Shown piece after piece: positions 59,210 to 64,000 of a stretch of 64,000 bases of DNA. The position numbers and the translations under genes were made by a program. The first letter of the stretch is position 1; every line of letters starts with the position of its first letter. Source of the stretch: Rhabditoides inermis (taxonomy: Eukaryota; Nematoda; Chromadorea; Rhabditida; Rhabditidae); NCBI GenBank assembly GCA_963966185.1, contig CAWZYM010000077.1:402001-466000 (forward strand), written 5' to 3'. The notes under the pieces were generated by a model. It was not told the DNA's origin. It saw nothing but the letters and a program-made list of their open reading frames with translations, and did not search any database.

Positions 59210-60652
59210 TTTGCAATTCAAATGAATTTTCCAATCCAGTACAACAAATAAAGCATAATTTGCATGTCAGGGAGATAGAATAGAATGCTGCAAACAAACT
59301 GGAAAGCGGGTTGGTGAAACTGACTTCTTTATTTTATTCACGCAGCACTGTTCTGAATATGCTTGTATTTTGCATTTCAACTGATTTTTCCAATCCAGTA
59401 CGACAAATAAAGCATAATTTGCATGTCAGGGAGATAGAATAGAGTGCTGCAAACAAACTGGAAAGCGGGTTGGTGAAACTGACTTCTTTATTTTATTCGC
59501 GCAGCACTGTTCTGAGTAGGCTTGTTTTTTGCATTTCAACTGATTTTTCCAATCCAGTACAACCAAGTAAGCATAATTTGCATGTCAGGGAGAGAGAATA
59601 GAGTGCTGCAAACAAACTGGAAAGCGGGTTGGTGAAACTGACTTCTTTATTTTATTCGCGCAGCACTGTTCTGAATATGCTTGTATTTTGCATTTCAAAT
59701 GAATTTTCCAATCCAGTACAATAAAGTAAGCAAAATTTGCATGTCAGGGAGATAGAATAGAGTGCTGCAAACAAACTGGAAAGCGGGTTGGTGAAACTGA
59801 CTTCTTTATTTTATTCGCGCAGCACTGTTCTGAATATGCTTGTATTTTGCATTTCAAATGAATTTTCCAATCCAGTACAACAAAGTAAGCATAATTTGCA
59901 TGTCAGGGAGATAGAATAGAGTGCTGCAAACAAACTGAAAAGCGGGTTGGTGAAACTGACTTCTTTATTTTATTCGCGCAGCACTGTTCTGAGTAGGCTT
60001 GTTTTTTGCATTTCAACTGATTTTTCCAATCCAGTACAACCAAGTAAGCATAATTTGCATGTCAGGGAGAGAGAATAGAGTGCTGCAAACAAACTGGAAA
60101 GCGAGTTGGTGAAACTGACTTCTTTATTTTATTCGCGCAGCACTGTTCTGAATATGCTTGTATTTTGCATTTCAAATGAATTTTCCAATCCAGTACAACA
60201 AAGTAAGCATAATTTGCATGTCAGGGAGATAGAATAGAGTGCTGCAAACAAACTGAAAAGCGGGTTGGTGAAACTGACTTCTTTATTTTATTCGCGCAGC
60301 ACTGTTCTGAGTAGGCTTGTTTTTTGCATTTCAACTGATTTTTCCAATCCAGTACAACCAAGTAAGCATAATTTGCATGTCAGGGAGAGAGAATAGAGTG
60401 CTGCAAACAAACTGGAAAGCGGGTTGGTGAAACTGACTTCTTTATTTTATTCGCGCAGCACTGTTCTGAATATGCTTGTATTTTGCATTTCAAATAAATT
60501 TTCCAATCCAGTACAACAAATAAAGCATAATTTGCATGTCAGGGAGAAAGAATAGAGTGCAGAAAACAAACTGGAAAGCGGGTTGGTGAAACTTACTTCT
60601 TTATTTTATTCGCGCAGCACTGTTCTGAATATACTTGTATTTTGCAATTCAA
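59210..60652 (+). repeat. satellite interval 15 (9 monomers)
   Basis: Exactly 9 x 159 bp plus 12 bp. It starts CTGATTTTTCC/ACGAC, as interval 5 does, and ends with the AATAAATTTTCC monomer, matching interval 5 in order apart from one extra monomer. Confidence 0.95.
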
Positions 60653-61569
60653 GCATACAGTTCTTGAACAAATTTTGAGGAAGATGAATTGGGAGGACAA
60701 AGGAGTGAAGATTGATGGAGAGTACCTAAATCATCTACGGTATGCAGATGATGTGGTGCTATGCGCGCGGAGTAAGGAGACAGCACAGACAATGTTGAAC
60801 GAGCTGAGTGGAGAAAGTGAACAATACGGGCTGCGGATCAGCCATAAGAAGACGAAGGTGCTAACGCTAGGATCCAACCGAACGATCACCCTTCGAGGAG
60901 TGCCACTGGAGACGGTCAGGTCGTTCAAGTACCTGGGAGTCGATATAAGCAAGGACAAGGACGTGACAGAAGTGGGAAGACGAATGGGGTGCGCATGGGG
61001 AGCCTTCAACAAGCATCGACGGTTTCTGACGCATAGGAGAGCGCCGATGAAGAGAAAGCTAGCAGTGATGTATGTATACGTGCGTACTGCCGGGAGCCCT
61101 CTACGGAAGCGAGGCGTGGGCGCTGACAGAGGAACAGAAGGAGGGACTGCGGCGGATGCAGCGAAGAATGGAGCGAGCGATGTTGAATGTGAGCTTGCGC
61201 GACAGGATGAGGAATACGACTGTACGAGGACTGACGGGAATGAAGGACGTGATGGAGATTGCTTGGAGGAGAAAGGCGAGCTGGGCGAGGAAGGTGGCCA
61301 ACTTCAACAACCGATGGTCGCGCCGAGTGACTGAGTGGAGGCCGTTTGGACAGAAGAGAAGAGTGGGAGCGCCGTATGTGAAGTGGAGCGACGACTTGGA
61401 GGAGATGATGGAGCGACAAGGACTGAGCGGGGAGACCTGGACGAGACTAGCAAGAAGAGACGACTGCGACGAATGGAAGCGGATTATGCTCACGGGACCA
61501 GCTCCATAGCGAACCAAACCATTGGAATGTGTATAGAGATTCTGGATAAAACTTTTGATTTGATTTTGA
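60653..61569 (+). mobile_element. satellite-borne RTE fragment, copy 16
   Basis: Appears identical to copy 1. Just downstream the satellite has a private change (AATATAATGCTG near 61640). Confidence 0.95.
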
Positions 61570-63013
61570 TTTGCAATTCAAATGAATTTTCCAATCCAGT
61601 ACAACAAATAAAGCATAATTTGCATGTCAGGGAGATAGAATATAATGCTGCAAACAAACTGGAAAGCGGGTTGGTGAAACTGACTTCTTTATTTTATTCA
61701 CGCAGCACTGTTCTGAATATGCTTGTATTTTGCATTTCAAATGAGTTTTCCAATCCAGTACAATAAAGTAAGCAAAATTTGCATGTCAGGGAGATAGAAT
61801 AGAGTGCTGCAAACAAACTGGAAAGCGGGTTGGTGAAACTGACTTCTTTATTTTATTCACGCAGCACTGTTCTGAATATGCTTGTATTTTGCATTTCAAC
61901 TGATTTTTCCAATCCAGTACGACAAATAAAGCATAATTTGCATGTCAGGGAGATAGAATAGAGTGCTGCAAACAAACTGGAAAGCGGGTTGGTGAAACTG
62001 ACTTCTTTATTTTATTCACGCAGCACTGTTCTGAATATACTTGTATTTTGCAATTCAAATGAATTTTCCAATCCAGTACAACAAATAAAGCATAATTTGC
62101 ATGTCAGGGAGATAGAATAGAGTGCTGCAAACAAACTGGAAAGCGGGTTGGTGAAACTGACTTCTTTATTTTATTCACGCAGCACTGTTCTGAATATGCT
62201 TGTATTTTGCATTTCAAATGAATTTTCCAATCCAGTACAATAAAGTAAGCAAAACTTGCATGTCAGGGAGATAGAATAGAGTGCTGCAAACAAACTGGAA
62301 AGCGGGTTGGTGAAACTGACTTCTTTATTTTATTCACGCAGCACTGTTCTGAATATGCTTGTTATTTGCATTTCAAATGAATTTTCCAATCCAGTACAAT
62401 AAAGTAAGCAAAATTTGCATGTCAGGGAGATAGAATAGAGTGCTGCAAACAAACTGGAAAGCGGGTTGGTGAAACTGACTTCTTTATTTTATTCACGCAG
62501 CACTGTTCTGAATATGCTTGTATTTTGCATTTCAACTGATTTTTCCAATCCAGTACGACAAATAAAGCATAATTTGCATGTCAGGGAGATAGAATAGAGT
62601 GCTGCAAACAAACTGGAAAGCGGGTTGGTGAAACTGACTTCTTTATTTTATTCGCGCAGCACTGTTCTGAGTAGGCTTGTTTTTTTGCATTTCAACTGAT
62701 TTTTCCAATCCAGTACAACCAAGTAAGCATAATTTGCATGTCAGGGAGAGAGAATAGAGTGCTGCAAACAAACTGGAAAGCGGGTTGGTGAAACTGACTT
62801 CTTTATTTTATTCGCGCAGCACTGTTCTGAATATGCTTGTATTTTGCATTTCAAATAAATTTTCCAATCCAGTACAACAAATAAAGCATAATTTGCATGT
62901 CAGGGAGAAAGAATAGAGTGCAGAAAACAAACTGGAAAGCGGGTTGGTGAAACTTACTTCTTTATTTTATTCGCGCAGCACTGTTCTGAATATACTTGTA
63001 TTTTGCAATTCAA
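61570..63013 (+). repeat. satellite interval 16 (9 monomers, +1 bp)
   Basis: Ordered module with the empty-site monomer at 62047, ending with the AATAAATTTTCC and GAGTGCAGAAAAC monomers. It equals interval 6 plus the CAAAACTTGC monomer. The extra base is a T in the T-run near 62681. Confidence 0.95.
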
Positions 63014-63930
63014 GCATACAGTTCTTGAACAAATTTTGAGGAAGATGAATTGGGAGGACAAAGGAGTGAAGATTGATGGAGAGTACCTAAATCATCTACG
63101 GTATGCAGATGATGTGGTGCTATGCGCGCGGAGTAAGGAGACAGCACAGACAATGTTGAACGAGCTGAGTGGAGAAAGTGAACAATACGGGCTGCGGATC
63201 AGCCATAAGAAGACGAAGGTGCTAACGCTAGGATCCAACCGAACGATCACCCTTCGAGGAGTGCCACTGGAGACGGTCAGGTCGTTCAAGTACCTGGGAG
63301 TCGATATAAGCAAGGACAAGGACGTGACAGAAGTGGGAAGACGAATGGGGTGCGCATGGGGAGCCTTCAACAAGCATCGACGGTTTCTGACGCATAGGAG
63401 AGCGCCGATGAAGAGAAAGCTAGCAGTGATGTATGTATACGTGCGTACTGCCGGGAGCCCTCTACGGAAGCGAGGCGTGGGCGCTGACAGAGGAACAGAA
63501 GGAGGGACTGCGGCGGATGCAGCGAAGAATGGAGCGAGCGATGTTGAATGTGAGCTTGCGCGACAGGATGAGGAATACGACTGTACGAGGACTGACGGGA
63601 ATGAAGGACGTGATGGAGATTGCTTGGAGGAGAAAGGCGAGCTGGGCGAGGAAGGTGGCCAACTTCAACAACCGATGGTCGCGCCGAGTGACTGAGTGGA
63701 GGCCGTTTGGACAGAAGAGAAGAGTGGGAGCGCCGTATGTGAAGTGGAGCGACGACTTGGAGGAGATGATGGAGCGACAAGGACTGAGCGGGGAGACCTG
63801 GACGAGACTAGCAAGAAGAGACGACTGCGACGAATGGAAGCGGATTATGCTCACGGGACCAGCTCCATAGCGAACCAAACCATTGGAATGTGTATAGAGA
63901 TTCTGGATAAAACTTTTGATTTGATTTTGA
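63014..63930 (+). mobile_element. satellite-borne RTE fragment, copy 17
   Basis: Appears identical to copy 1. It is the last copy in the window, so the composite array continues past the right edge. Confidence 0.95.
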
Positions 63931-64000
63931 TTTGCAATTCAAATGAATTTTCCAATCCAGTACAACAAATAAAGCATAATTTGCATGTCAGGGAGATAGA
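63931..64000 (+). repeat. satellite, start of next interval
   Basis: The 12-bp duplication (63931-63942) and the first 58 bp of the following monomer, of the usual ACAACAAATAAAG type. Cut by the window end. Confidence 0.95.

Noticed and set aside
17645..63930. Seventeen independent RTE insertions at a preferred target site
   Set aside because: All share one 5' truncation point, the same frameshift where the region is kept, and near-identical sequence; independent insertions would differ in truncation and mutations.
2829..64000. CRISPR-like array of repeats and spacers
   Set aside because: The repeats are contiguous 159-bp monomers with no unique spacers, and there are no cas genes.

Overview
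The window reads as repetitive DNA from an invertebrate animal genome. The grounds are three non-LTR retrotransposon copies of families common in nematodes and other invertebrates (two different RTE-type elements and one CR1/Jockey-group element), a long AT-rich satellite, and no bacterial-style operons. A nematode is plausible from the flavour of the RTE and CR1 proteins, but this is inference. I support no host protein-coding gene and no RNA gene.

Layout. Positions 1-2828 are non-satellite flank. They hold a stretch with several short dyad symmetries (about 660-900, including a perfect NFI-type palindrome), a pyrimidine-rich tract (about 1150-1250), a small 150-bp tandem repeat (1783-2113), and a 5'-truncated RTE fragment on the minus strand (2114-2751) bounded by a perfect 13-bp target-site duplication. 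From about 2829 to the window end the DNA is one satellite array with a 159-bp monomer, about 265 monomers in all.

Two kinds of retrotransposon interrupt the array. At 8863-12405 there is a single minus-strand CR1-group element with an apparently intact endonuclease and reverse transcriptase reading frame and a 5'-truncated ORF1. From 17645 onward a second, 917-bp, 5'-truncated RTE fragment recurs 17 times, always in the same orientation, always at the same base of the monomer, always flanked by the same 12-bp duplication, and (in the 16 copies that keep the region) always carrying the same 4-bp tandem duplication that shifts its reading frame. The distance between neighbouring copies is 929 + n x 159 bp (n = 5 to 23) with only small indels.

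Interpretation. One RTE insertion into one satellite monomer was trapped and then amplified with the satellite, giving a composite higher-order repeat. An uninterrupted sister of the target monomer is still present, usually as the third monomer downstream of the insertion, and serves as an internal empty-site reference. The satellite supplies homology for out-of-register exchange in 159-bp steps; the RTE fragment is a passenger and cannot code for a working protein. The CR1 element occurs once and is not part of the amplified unit.
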